The notes below the pieces were generated by a model. That model was given only the letters and a program-made list of their open reading frames with translations, had not been told where the DNA came from and did not search any database. A stretch of DNA of 35,115 nucleotides, from positions 1 through 35,115 of the forward strand of contig CANRKB010000015.1 in the NCBI GenBank assembly GCA_947631115.1. The letters are read 5' to 3'. The position numbers were made by a program, and so were the translations under genes. This document shows, piece after piece, positions 7,595-15,221 of this stretch. Within the stretch, counting starts at the first letter, position 1. Every line of letters begins with the position of its first letter. This stretch comes from an uncultured Clostridia bacterium. GTDB taxonomy: Bacteria; Bacillota; Clostridia; Oscillospirales; Ruminococcaceae.

Positions 7595-9208
7595 TCAGAT
7601 AGCAAGCGCGCCGCCCACATTTTCGCGCCGCCATGAAACATAATCCTCATAGCTTCCCGCAAAATCACGGCAGCCGTTTTCGGTAAGTTCAATTATCCTG
7701 TTCGGAGCAGTTTCGAGTATTTCGAGGTCGTGGGTAGCGAAAAGCAGATTTCCCTTGAACTCCGAAAGACCGTTGTTTACTGCGGTTATGCTTTCAAGGT
7801 CAAGGTGGTTTGTGGGTCTGTCGAGAATGAGGAAATTACTCTTAAACAGCATCATTCTTGAAAACATACATCTGACCTTTTCACCGCCCGAAAGGACTTT
7901 AACGGGCTTGAACACGTCGTCTCCCGAAAACAACATTCTCCCCAGAAATCCTCTGAGATAACTCTCGGTCTCGTCCTTTGAATACTGACGCATCCAATCA
8001 AGTATGGACAGATCGCAGCCGTTAAAGAACGAACTATTGTCGTTCGGGAAATACGAAACGCTTATGGTGCTTCCCCATTTGAACGTTCCCTCGTCGGCGG
8101 GTATTTCTTCGGTCAGTATCTTAAACAGCGTCGTTATGCCTATCTCGTTCGCTCCGACAAAAGCTATTTTATCGCCTTTTGCGACGGTGAAGCTTAAATT
8201 GTTCAATACATTTACGCCGTCAACGGTTTTTGACAAACCCCTTACTTCGAGAATATCCTTTCCCGACTCGCGTTCCATATCGAACGCGATATACGGGTAT
8301 TTTCTCGAACTTGCGGGAAGTTCTTCGACTGTCAGCTTATCAAGCAGCTTTCTGCGGGAAGTCGCCTGTTTTGATTTTGATTTGTTCGCAGAAAAGCGCG
8401 CGATAAAGTTCTGAAGCTCCTTTATCTTTTCTTCGGTCTTTTGATTCTGCTGTTTTATCATACGCCTTATGAGCTGAGAGCTTTCATACCAGAACTCATA
8501 ATTTCCGACGTACATTTTTATTTTACCGTAATCAATATCGACTATATGCGTGCAGACGTTATTCAGAAAATGCCTGTCATGGGAAACGACAATTACCGTT
8601 CCGAAATAATCCGCGAGGAAATCTTCAAGCCACGAGACCGCGTCAACATCTAGGTGGTTTGTCGGCTCGTCCATAAGGATAATATCGGGATTTCCGAAAA
8701 GGCACTGAGCGAGCAATACCTTTACTTTTTCATTTCCCGAAAGCGAAGACATCTGCGAATACATTATGTCCTCTGAAAGTCCGAGCCCCTGGACGAGCTT
8801 TGAAGCGTCGCTTTCAGCCTCATAGCCGTTCATTTCGGCAAATTCGCCCTCTAAAACAGACGCTCTTTCCCCGTCCTCGTCGGTAAAATCCTCTTTAGCA
8901 TAAAGCGCGTCTTTTTCCTTCATAATGTCGTAGAGGCGCTTGTTTCCCATAATTACGGTATCCATTACGGTATACTCGTCAAACGCATAGTGGTCTTGCT
9001 TTAAAACGCTCATTCTAAGCTCTGCGGGGTGTGAGACCGTTCCTTTTGTCGGTTCAAGCTCTCCGCAAAGCACGCGCAGAAACGTCGATTTTCCCGCGCC
9101 GTTTGCGCCTATAACTCCATAACAATTTCCCGCGGTAAATTTAAGCTCGGCGTCTTTAAACAAAAGCTGTCCGCCGAACGACACGGAAACGTCCGATACT
9201 GTTATCAA
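7595..9208 (-). CDS. ABC-F family ATPase with one degenerate composite ATP site
   Basis: ABC-F proteins are soluble twin-ATPase translation factors or antibiotic-resistance proteins that act on the ribosome. This 537-residue protein most resembles the YkpA/YbiT branch. NBD1 has Walker A GANGAGKST (34-42), signature LSGNE (156-160), Walker B LMDEPTNHLD (D180, E181) and switch His H210. The interdomain linker (about 240-300) is Lys/Gln-rich. NBD2 has GANEIGITT at 352-360, where the catalytic Lys is Ile358 and the usual Gly is Glu355; a normal signature LSGGE (439-443); and LDRPTNHLD, where the catalytic Glu is Arg464; H493 is kept. Thus the site built from NBD2 Walker motifs plus the NBD1 signature is altered in every part, while the other site is canonical. 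It has no transmembrane segment. It is second in an operon after ydcF-like. Confidence 0.9.
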   Translation of the reverse strand: MITVSDVSVSFGGQLLFKDAELKFTAGNCYGVIGANGAGKSTFLRVLCGELEPTKGTVSHPAELRMSVLKQDHYAFDEYTVMDTVIMGNKRLYDIMKEKDALYAKEDFTDEDGERASVLEGEFAEMNGYEAESDASKLVQGLGLSEDIMYSQMSSLSGNEKVKVLLAQCLFGNPDIILMDEPTNHLDVDAVSWLEDFLADYFGTVIVVSHDRHFLNNVCTHIVDIDYGKIKMYVGNYEFWYESSQLIRRMIKQQNQKTEEKIKELQNFIARFSANKSKSKQATSRRKLLDKLTVEELPASSRKYPYIAFDMERESGKDILEVRGLSKTVDGVNVLNNLSFTVAKGDKIAFVGANEIGITTLFKILTEEIPADEGTFKWGSTISVSYFPNDNSSFFNGCDLSILDWMRQYSKDETESYLRGFLGRMLFSGDDVFKPVKVLSGGEKVRCMFSRMMLFKSNFLILDRPTNHLDLESITAVNNGLSEFKGNLLFATHDLEILETAPNRIIELTENGCRDFAGSYEDYVSWRRENVGGALAI

Positions 9209-9239
9209 CAGCTATCTCCTTTCAGATCTTTTTTCTCTG

Positions 9240-10004
9240 TCAGCGGTCAAAGAACTGTAAAAACAGCCCTGCCCACTCTCTGAGCCAGTAATTGAGAAAA
9301 TTCGGCAAAAAAGTATGCGCCGAATGCGCTCCCGTACTAAGCTCGTTTCTTTTTGCAAATATATACGCTCTGTACTGGTGGAACTCGCTTGTTACTATAA
9401 CGATGTTGTCCGATATTCCCTGTTCTTTTAGTATATCAGCCGCAAAGGCAATATTTTCCTCGGTCGAGGTCGATTTATCCTCGAGTATCATTCGTTCTTC
9501 GGGTATTCCCTTTTCCGTCAGATAACGGCGCATTGCCTCTGCTTCGGTTATCCTTTCGCTTCCGCCCATTCCTCCGCAGAGAACTATAAGCGCGTCGGGG
9601 TTTTCTTCAATTATCTCGACTGCCGCTTCTAGACGGGCATTTAACATTCTGCTCGGAGTTTCTCCCTTTACAAGACAGCCTAAAACTACAACAGCCTTAG
9701 GCTCGTCAACGGGGACCTCCGCGCGTATCAGCATATTTGCCGAAAACCAAATGCACATACCCGCGAAAAACGCAACTACCGCGCCGAGCGTAAGCATCAC
9801 CACGCGAAGCGGTATCTTTTTCCAACAGTATTTTATCGCCTTTAATACAGGCTTTATGAAAACGCAAACGGCTATTATTGCGCCGAAGCCGAAAACGCCG
9901 ATAAACGTTCCCTCTGTAATTTTATTGCAAAGCGACCAGACGAGCATTATTCCCGAAATTATTATGATAACAGTTCTTATAATTGTTGATGATCTTGTGC
10001 GCAT
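9240..10004 (-). CDS. YdcF family membrane protein (DUF218, SanA-like)
   Basis: The 254-residue product has hydrophobic segments at about 8-26, 32-52 and 67-92, followed by an extracytoplasmic DUF218 domain (about 100-240). Domain landmarks are VVVLGCLVKGETPSRMLNAR, the GGMGGSERITEAEAM loop, the LEDKSTSTEENI motif and VTSEFHQYRA. Family members are linked to cell-envelope homeostasis and vancomycin sensitivity in Escherichia coli, but no enzymatic activity is agreed upon. It is the first gene of an operon with the ABC-F gene, 31 bases downstream, and has its own promoter at 10020-10047. The ribosome binding site is AAGGA. Confidence 0.87.
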   Translation of the reverse strand: MRTRSSTIIRTVIIIISGIMLVWSLCNKITEGTFIGVFGFGAIIAVCVFIKPVLKAIKYCWKKIPLRVVMLTLGAVVAFFAGMCIWFSANMLIRAEVPVDEPKAVVVLGCLVKGETPSRMLNARLEAAVEIIEENPDALIVLCGGMGGSERITEAEAMRRYLTEKGIPEERMILEDKSTSTEENIAFAADILKEQGISDNIVIVTSEFHQYRAYIFAKRNELSTGAHSAHTFLPNFLNYWLREWAGLFLQFFDR

Positions 10005-10019
10005 TTAAAATTCCTTTTT

Positions 10020-10047
10020 ATTATAATGCTGGGGCGAAAGTTGTCAT
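10020..10047 (-). promoter_or_regulatory. Promoter of the YdcF - ABC-F - exonuclease operon
   Basis: On the minus strand ATGACA (10042-10047) and TATAAT (10020-10025) are separated by 16 bases. It lies just upstream of the AAGGAATTTTAA leader and start at 10004. The -35 has one mismatch from consensus. Confidence 0.7.
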
Positions 10048-10056
10048 AAATAAAAG

Positions 10057-11322
10057 TCAGATATTTGCAAAAGCCGCTTTAAGGTCGTCTATAATGTCGT
10101 CTACATTTTCAAGACCTACGGACAGTCTGATAAGTCCGCCGTCTATTCCCGCCGCAACGAGCTGTTCGTCGGAAAGCTGGCGGTGCGTTGCGCTTGCGGG
10201 GTGTAAAACGCAAGTCCTTATATCCGCCACATGAACTTCATTTGACGCGAGCTTTAAGCTGTCCATAAACTTTACTGCCGTGCTTCTGCCGCCCTTTATT
10301 GAGAACGAGATAACTCCGCTCGTTCCGTTCGGAAGATATTTTTTAGCAAGCTCGTGACCTTTGCTTCCCTCGAGCGCGGGATATGTCACAAACTCCGCTT
10401 TTCCCGTAGACTGTATATACTGAGCGACTTTCAGAGCGTTTTCGCAATACTGCTTCATTCTTACTGCAAGCGTTTCAAGCCCCAGATTAAGCAGGAAAGA
10501 AGAATTTGCCGCGGGATAACAGCCGAAATCGCGCATAAGCTGCATTCTCGCTTTTGTGATATAAGGCGCGGCGGGATATTTTTCCGTATAAACAAGCCCG
10601 TGATAGCTCTCGTCGGGTTCGGTCATGCACGGGAATTTTCCGTTTGTCCAGTCGAATTTTCCGCTGTCAACTATAACTCCGCCTACCTGAAGAGCGTGTC
10701 CGTCCATATATTTTGACGTAGAATGAACTACAATATCCGCTCCCCATTCAATAGGACGGCACAAAACGGGAGTTGCAAAGGTGTTGTCGATTATAAGCGG
10801 AACGCCGTGAGCATGAGCGACCTTTGCCCACATCTCAATATCAAGCACCGTCAGTGCGGGATTTGCAAGAGTTTCTCCGAAAACAGCCTTTGTGTTGTCC
10901 TTAAAAGCCGCGCTCAGCTCTTCTTCCGTGCAGTCGTGTTCTACGAAAATGCACTCAATACCCATTTTCTTCAGCGTATAACCGAACAGATTTATCGTGC
11001 CGCCGTAAATTGACGCGGAAGCTATAAAGCTGTCGCCCGACTCGCAGATATTGAGAATAGAAAGCAGGCTCGCCGCCTGACCGCTCGACGTACACATAGC
11101 CGCCGCGCCGCCCTCAAGAGCCGCTATTTTCTTTTCCACAACGTCCGTTGTGGGATTTGCGAAACGGGAATAGATAAGTCCCTTTGTCGGATCGTCAAAT
11201 ACCGCCGCGACGTCGTCCGTCGAATCATAAACATAAGTCGTGCTTTGTACTATCGGCATAACGCGCGGTTCGCCGTTTTTGGGAGTGTAACCCTCGTGTA
11301 AGCATTGCGTTTCTATTTTCAT
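10057..11322 (-). CDS. metY: O-acetylhomoserine aminocarboxypropyltransferase (O-acetylhomoserine sulfhydrylase)
   Basis: This PLP enzyme of the Cys/Met metabolism family makes homocysteine directly from O-acetylhomoserine and sulfide, feeding methionine synthesis. Its landmarks are QSTTYVYDSTDDVAAVF, the FANPTTDVVEKKIAALEGG substrate segment, IIDNTFATPVLCRPIEWGAD and the Schiff-base lysine in VHSTSKYMDGH (about residue 206). The 421-residue length is typical. The ATG at 11322 has a GAGAGGT ribosome binding site 7 bases away; the frame extends three codons further to a GTG at 11331, which overlaps that site. It starts 18 bases after hisC and is co-transcribed with it. There is no recognisable S-box or other SAM riboswitch in the leader. 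Confidence 0.95.
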   Translation of the reverse strand: MKIETQCLHEGYTPKNGEPRVMPIVQSTTYVYDSTDDVAAVFDDPTKGLIYSRFANPTTDVVEKKIAALEGGAAAMCTSSGQAASLLSILNICESGDSFIASASIYGGTINLFGYTLKKMGIECIFVEHDCTEEELSAAFKDNTKAVFGETLANPALTVLDIEMWAKVAHAHGVPLIIDNTFATPVLCRPIEWGADIVVHSTSKYMDGHALQVGGVIVDSGKFDWTNGKFPCMTEPDESYHGLVYTEKYPAAPYITKARMQLMRDFGCYPAANSSFLLNLGLETLAVRMKQYCENALKVAQYIQSTGKAEFVTYPALEGSKGHELAKKYLPNGTSGVISFSIKGGRSTAVKFMDSLKLASNEVHVADIRTCVLHPASATHRQLSDEQLVAAGIDGGLIRLSVGLENVDDIIDDLKAAFANI

Positions 11323-11340
11323 AATACACACCTCTCGTTT

Positions 11341-12396
11341 TTAATTATTGACATACTTTTTCAAAGCATTTAAAAGCTTGTCGGTTTCATCGTCTGTTCC
11401 TATTGTGATACGCAGACGGTTGTCTATTCGCGGTTTATTGAAATAACGGACGTAGATGTCCTTTGATTTCAGGAAATCGAAAATTTTCTTTGCAGCAAGC
11501 GATTTATGCTCTGCGAAAATAAAGTTTGCAGAGCTGTCGGGAATGTCAAAACCCATTTTTCGCATTTCTTCCGTAAGCCTTTCGCGGGTAGCCATGACCT
11601 TTTTCAGCGTTTCTCTGAAATACTTTTCATCGCCTATCGAGGCAATTCCAGCCGCCTGCGCCACGCTGTCCACGGGATAGCTGTTCATGCCGTCCTTTGC
11701 GGCATAAAGCGCAGAAATGGCGTCGGCGCTTCCCATTGCATAGCCTAATCTCATTCCCGCCATAGAACGGCTTTTTGAAAACGTTCTAGTTATAACAAGG
11801 TTGTCGTATTCTTTAAGGAGCGGTATTGCCGTTGTCCCGCCGAAATCAACATAAGCCTCGTCTATTATCACCACAACGTCTTTATTGTCTTCGAGTATCT
11901 CTCTTACAAACTCAACGCCCTCTCCGATCGAAGTGGGCGCGTTCGGATTTGCAATGACAACTCCTCCGTTTTCTCTCCTGTAGTCGGCGGGGTCTATCCT
12001 GAAATTCTCGTCTACGCGTATCTGCTCGTAGGGTATCCTCAGTATCTCGCACCAGACGGTGTTGAATGAATAGGTTATATCGGGGAAAAGTATCGGTCTT
12101 CCCGAATTGAAAAATGCCCGAAAACATAACGACAGAACATCGTCCGTGCCGTTACCAGCAAAAACATTTTCGGGCTTTAAGCCGTGATATTCCGCAATTG
12201 CTTTTACAAGTCCCACGGCATTTGCGGACGGGTATTTTCTAAGCGTCTCGCCGTCAAAATCATTTATCGCTTTTATTGCCATGGGCGAGGGCGGATATGG
12301 GTTTTCATTTGCGTTGAGCTTTATGAAATCCGTTTTATTTGGCTGTTCGCCCGCAACATAAGCCTCTATCTTTAATAGATTGTCCTTATAGCTCAT
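11341..12396 (-). CDS. hisC: Histidinol-phosphate aminotransferase
   Basis: This fold-type I aminotransferase converts imidazole-acetol phosphate plus glutamate to histidinol phosphate, and members of the family may also transaminate aromatic keto acids. The 351-residue product shows the family N-terminal KLNANENPYPPSP, the phosphate-region FAGNGTDDVLSL, IANPNAPTS, VIIDEAYVDFGG and the PLP lysine in TRTFSKSRSMAGMRLGY, with a C-terminal RITIGTDDET. It is separate from the rest of a his operon and paired with metY, so a broader or dual role is possible. The ribosome binding site is weak (GGATAGGA well upstream). A 151-bp foldable region lies 47 bases upstream. It is probably translated from the ATG at 12396. 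Confidence 0.92.
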   Translation of the reverse strand: MSYKDNLLKIEAYVAGEQPNKTDFIKLNANENPYPPSPMAIKAINDFDGETLRKYPSANAVGLVKAIAEYHGLKPENVFAGNGTDDVLSLCFRAFFNSGRPILFPDITYSFNTVWCEILRIPYEQIRVDENFRIDPADYRRENGGVVIANPNAPTSIGEGVEFVREILEDNKDVVVIIDEAYVDFGGTTAIPLLKEYDNLVITRTFSKSRSMAGMRLGYAMGSADAISALYAAKDGMNSYPVDSVAQAAGIASIGDEKYFRETLKKVMATRERLTEEMRKMGFDIPDSSANFIFAEHKSLAAKKIFDFLKSKDIYVRYFNKPRIDNRLRITIGTDDETDKLLNALKKYVNN

Positions 12397-12442
12397 CTTA
12401 TCTGCTTGTCCTATCCTAAAATTATCCTAAGTAAAATAAATT

Positions 12443-12593
12443 GTTCCCGCAAAAAACGATGAATTTTCGGAACTGTCGCTTTCTCAGTCTGCTACCCCAC
12501 GAAAATGTTCGGAGATACGTCTAAACACTTAATACGCTGATACACTGAGCGAAATTATACCGAAAAATTTATACGCCTGTTTTTTGCGAGAAC
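12443..12593 (-). promoter_or_regulatory. 151-bp nested inverted-repeat region upstream of hisC-metY
   Basis: Outer arms GTTCCCGCAAAAAAC (12443-12457) and GTTTTTTGCGAGAAC (12579-12593) pair at 14 of 15 positions; in the minus-strand RNA the odd pair is a G-U wobble. Inside, AATTTTCGG (12462-12470) pairs with CCGAAAAATT (12560-12569) with one bulged base, and TCG...CTCAGT (12476-12478, 12483-12488) pairs with ACTGAGCGA (12544-12552). A small CGAA-AATG-TTCG hairpin sits at 12500-12511. A TATAAT on the minus strand at 12554-12559 has no good -35. I recognise no known riboswitch or T-box. It occupies most of the 206-base gap before hisC. Confidence 0.6.
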
Positions 12594-12602
12594 AGATAGC
12601 AA

Positions 12603-12995
12603 TTATACTTCTTCTACGTCTTCGTCTACGTCGAACACGAGCTTTTTGCCGCAGTTCGGACACTCAAGCTCGCCCTTTGACGCCTGATCATAATCGAAGC
12701 TTATTTTGTTGTGACAATTCGGACACTCTGTTTCATACATCTCGTCGATTTCGTCATCAATATCTTCTTCGTAATAATCGTCGTCCGATTCGCCGTAAAC
12801 CTCGTTCTCAAGATCGCAGACGCTTTCTTCAAGATCGGTCATTACAGACGCGACATCGTCAAGTTCTTCGTCTACTTCTTCAAGATTTTCCGCAATATCC
12901 GCAAGGACATCAAGGATCGCCGAAATAATCTTATCTTCCTTTCCGAGACCCTCGCAAAGACCCTTTATATAAGATACCTTTTCACCTATCGTCAT
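12603..12995 (-). CDS. CD1247 N-terminal domain protein with C-terminal zinc ribbon
   Basis: The 130-residue product begins MTIGEKVSYIKGLCEGLG, the pattern of the CD1247 N-terminal domain seen in Clostridia. A highly acidic, coiled-coil-like middle (about 30-85, rich in Glu/Asp) follows, and the C-terminus is a zinc ribbon with two Cys pairs, CPNCHNK (about 91) and CPNCGKK (about 114). The function is unknown; the zinc ribbon and acidic stretch suggest a nucleic-acid or protein adaptor. It sits 73 bases after efp with a GGGGGTG ribosome binding site, a placement shared by many relatives, so a link with translation is a reasonable inference. Confidence 0.85.
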   Translation of the reverse strand: MTIGEKVSYIKGLCEGLGKEDKIISAILDVLADIAENLEEVDEELDDVASVMTDLEESVCDLENEVYGESDDDYYEEDIDDEIDEMYETECPNCHNKISFDYDQASKGELECPNCGKKLVFDVDEDVEEV

Positions 12996-13020
12996 AAATA
13001 CACCCCCGTTTATTCGGCTT

Positions 13021-13046
13021 CGGAGCTGAAAGTTTTCAAAGCTCCG
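13021..13046. other. Hairpin between efp and the CD1247-like gene
   Basis: CGGAGCT (13021-13027) pairs with AGCTCCG (13040-13046), and GAAA / TTTC pair inside. There is no following U tract on the minus strand, so it is not a standard terminator; it may be a processing site, an mRNA-stabilising hairpin or a weak attenuator between the two genes. Confidence 0.45.
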
Positions 13047-13068
13047 ATAAAATCAAGCCGCAATCCGA

Positions 13069-13629
13069 TTACTTTACGCGCTCCATATATTCGCCCGTTC
13101 TCGTGTCGATACGGATCTTCTCGCCCTCGTTTATAAACAAAGGAACGCGTATCTCAGCGCCCGTTTCGAGAGTAGCGGGTTTTGTAGCGTTTGTCGCGGT
13201 GTTTCCCGCAAATCCCGGCTCGGTCGTCGTTACTTCAAGCTCGACAAAGTTCGGAGGCTCAACGCCGAAAACCTTGCCTTTGTAAGAAAGCACCTTGCAA
13301 ACCATATTTTCCTTTACGAACTTGAAATTATCGCCAACATCTGAAGCGTTTATCGGAACGTCCTCATATGTTTCGGAATCCATAAAGTGATAAAGCTCGC
13401 CGTCGGAATAGGTGTATTCCATATCCTTTCTCTCTACAAAAGCCGTAGGGAATTTTGCAGACGGGTTGTAAGTCTTTTCAACCACCGAGCCCGTTATAAC
13501 GTTCTTCACCTTTGTGCGAACGAACGCCGCGCCTTTTCCGGGCTTTACGTGCTGGAACTCGATGATCTGCATTACGTTTCCGTCTTCTTCAAAAGTCATA
13601 CCGTTTCTGAAATCTCCCGCTGTTACCAT
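13069..13629 (-). CDS. efp: Translation elongation factor P
   Basis: EF-P binds the ribosome next to the P-site tRNA and relieves stalling at polyproline stretches. The 186-residue product has the KOW-like first domain starting [20 protein letters not shown], the tip loop [14 protein letters not shown] with the lysine that is modified in Bacillus, the [10 protein letters not shown] segment, and two OB-fold domains ending GEYMERVK. Length and motifs are standard. The ribosome binding site is GGAGG. The strong promoter at 13690-13718 drives it, probably with the CD1247-like gene behind. In Bacillus subtilis efp follows yqhS (aroQ) and yqhT; the same neighbourhood is present here with a SUKH gene in between. 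Confidence 0.98.
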   Translation of the reverse strand: MVTAGDFRNGMTFEEDGNVMQIIEFQHVKPGKGAAFVRTKVKNVITGSVVEKTYNPSAKFPTAFVERKDMEYTYSDGELYHFMDSETYEDVPINASDVGDNFKFVKENMVCKVLSYKGKVFGVEPPNFVELEVTTTEPGFAGNTATNATKPATLETGAEIRVPLFINEGEKIRIDTRTGEYMERVK

Positions 13630-13689
13630 AGCGAACCTCCAAAATTTTATTCAACATAACTAAGCTCTTACGAGCAAACTCTACATTTT

Positions 13690-13718
13690 ATTATATCACA
13701 AAAGCAATATTTTGTCAA
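13690..13718 (-). promoter_or_regulatory. Consensus promoter of efp
   Basis: On the minus strand TTGACA (13713-13718) and TATAAT (13690-13695) match consensus exactly with 17 bases between. Transcription would start near 13683, about 54 bases before the efp start. Confidence 0.88.
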
Positions 13719-13751
13719 TAAGTTTTTAGCACTCTCTTTAAGCCTGCAAAT

Positions 13752-14129
13752 TTATATATCTTTCCAGAACTTGTCGATTGCTTCCGGCAATAAGTTTATG
13801 TCACTGCAAAGGACCGAAAGATTTTCCTCGTCAATAATTTCGGGAACGATAAAATATTCGCCTTTTTTGTTTATTCCGAAAAATTCACCGCCGCCGTTGT
13901 CGCCGATTATGATATGATCGGGGAGAAATTCGGGTATCTCATAATCGTCGTTCATCTGCTGCAATTCTTCGAGCCGGTACAGCACGAGCCACGTACCTCC
14001 CGCAGTCTCTCCCTCGCCGCCGTTATGCTCTTTCATAAACGCAAGATAATTTTTTGGTAGTTTAACGCCGTTTATTTTTTTGATTTTTTTGCCTTTATAG
14101 GGCGGCTCAAATTCAAAACTTTCCCACAT
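13752..14129 (-). CDS. SMI1/KNR4 (SUKH) family protein
   Basis: The 125-residue product is a single SUKH-type domain: an early KKINGVKLPKNYLAFMKEHNGG stretch, split here as positions about 18-39, then WLVLYRLEELQQMND, the characteristic acidic-hydrophobic FLPDHIIIGDNGGGEFFGINK and a C-terminal VLCSDINLLPEAI. SUKH proteins often serve as immunity partners to secreted toxins, or as adaptor proteins; no toxin is visible here. The start is the ATG at 14129 with GGGAG 6 bases upstream; the frame goes back to a TTG at 14147 that overlaps that site. It lies between the M24 homologue and efp, where relatives have no such gene, so a horizontal insertion is possible. Confidence 0.83.
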   Translation of the reverse strand: MWESFEFEPPYKGKKIKKINGVKLPKNYLAFMKEHNGGEGETAGGTWLVLYRLEELQQMNDDYEIPEFLPDHIIIGDNGGGEFFGINKKGEYFIVPEIIDEENLSVLCSDINLLPEAIDKFWKDI

Positions 14130-14159
14130 ATTATTCTCCCAAATCAAACCAAAAACAAT

Positions 14160-15221
14160 TTAAACATGTACTAAATTCTTTGTTGCCTTTGTGAGATTTA
14201 TATGACCGTCGTCGGTTATTATAACGCTGTCTGCTATCTTTACTCCGTATCTGTTCGGAGCGGTCACCTCACACCCGCAAACAAGCGTCATATCCGTTTT
14301 GAGCATCGACGGAGAACCAAGTTCCAGATACGGCGGCTCGTAAAACTCAAGACCCGTTCCGTGTCCGAAATCGGCTTTTGCGTATTTGTCAATTTCCCAA
14401 CCGCTCAAAGTAGCCTGACATACGCTTTCCGCAAGCTTTGCGCCTATTCCGTTTCGGAGAACTTTAAGCCCGTCCTCTACCGCGCAATAGACCGCGTTAT
14501 AAATATTCTCGCGTTTCGGGGTTATCTCTCCGACAATTACCGTTCTTGCCATTGAAGAACAATAGCCTCCGATCTTCGCTCCGAAATCCATAAGCAGAAA
14601 ATCGCCGTCGGAAATTTTCCTGTCGGTAGGCTTTATAAAATGCTTTGCGGAATTTTCTCCCGACGCTACTCTCATTCTCGGCAATATCTCATCTGCCCCG
14701 TATTCCGCAAGATAACACCTGAGCATGGTAGCTATCTGTCGCTCGCTCATTCCTTTGCGGATATTCATCAGCAGCTTGTCATACGCCTTATCGCAGACTG
14801 TCTGCGCTCTCCTGACAGCTTTTATTTCGCTATCGGATTTTATTGTCCTCAAGATGGCAAGTTCTCTGGAAAGCAGATCATCCGTAACTATTTCAATGCC
14901 GCAAAGTTCCTCGGAATAAAAATTAAATTCTCTTACGGTCATATTGTCGCTCTCGACATATATCTTTTCTATACCCAGAGTTTTCAGAAGCTCGGCGACA
15001 TTTTTCATATCGCTGTAAACATTGACCGTAAAACTTTCCGCTTTATCCTTCAGAAATTCATACTCCGCCTGCGAAACGAAAATAAAGTTCTCTTTTTTCG
15101 CGGCAATTATAAAGCCGTGTCTGAATCTAAATCCGCACAAATGACGAATAGACAGATCGGACGTTATGAGCGCGGCGGAATTTTCTCCGAGCTGTTCCGA
15201 CAGCTTTTCGACTACGCTCAT
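14160..15221 (-). CDS. M24 (Xaa-Pro peptidase-like) protein lacking most metal ligands
   Basis: The 353-residue protein has a creatinase-type N-terminal domain (about 1-120) and a pita-bread M24 domain (about 130-353), matching the YqhT/PepP family in length. Active members cleave Xaa-Pro dipeptides with two metal ions held by Asp, Asp, His, Glu, Glu. Here D212 (MDFGA) and H287 (FGHGTG) are kept, but the second Asp is Ser223 (YCSSMART), the last Glu is Ala330 (GVKIAD), the first Glu position aligns with Gly316 (LVCGCEV), and the catalytic His after GHG is Tyr294 (LEFYEPP). The frame is otherwise intact, so this looks like a folded non-catalytic homologue, not a decaying gene. It overlaps aroQ by 4 bases (ATGA), and keeps the conserved aroQ-yqhT-efp neighbourhood. 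Confidence 0.88.
   Translation of the reverse strand: MSVVEKLSEQLGENSAALITSDLSIRHLCGFRFRHGFIIAAKKENFIFVSQAEYEFLKDKAESFTVNVYSDMKNVAELLKTLGIEKIYVESDNMTVREFNFYSEELCGIEIVTDDLLSRELAILRTIKSDSEIKAVRRAQTVCDKAYDKLLMNIRKGMSERQIATMLRCYLAEYGADEILPRMRVASGENSAKHFIKPTDRKISDGDFLLMDFGAKIGGYCSSMARTVIVGEITPKRENIYNAVYCAVEDGLKVLRNGIGAKLAESVCQATLSGWEIDKYAKADFGHGTGLEFYEPPYLELGSPSMLKTDMTLVCGCEVTAPNRYGVKIADSVIITDDGHINLTKATKNLVHV

Noticed and set aside
12397-12602. S-box, T-box or other known riboswitch ahead of hisC-metY
   Set aside because: None of the conserved core sequences of these classes was found; the region folds differently.
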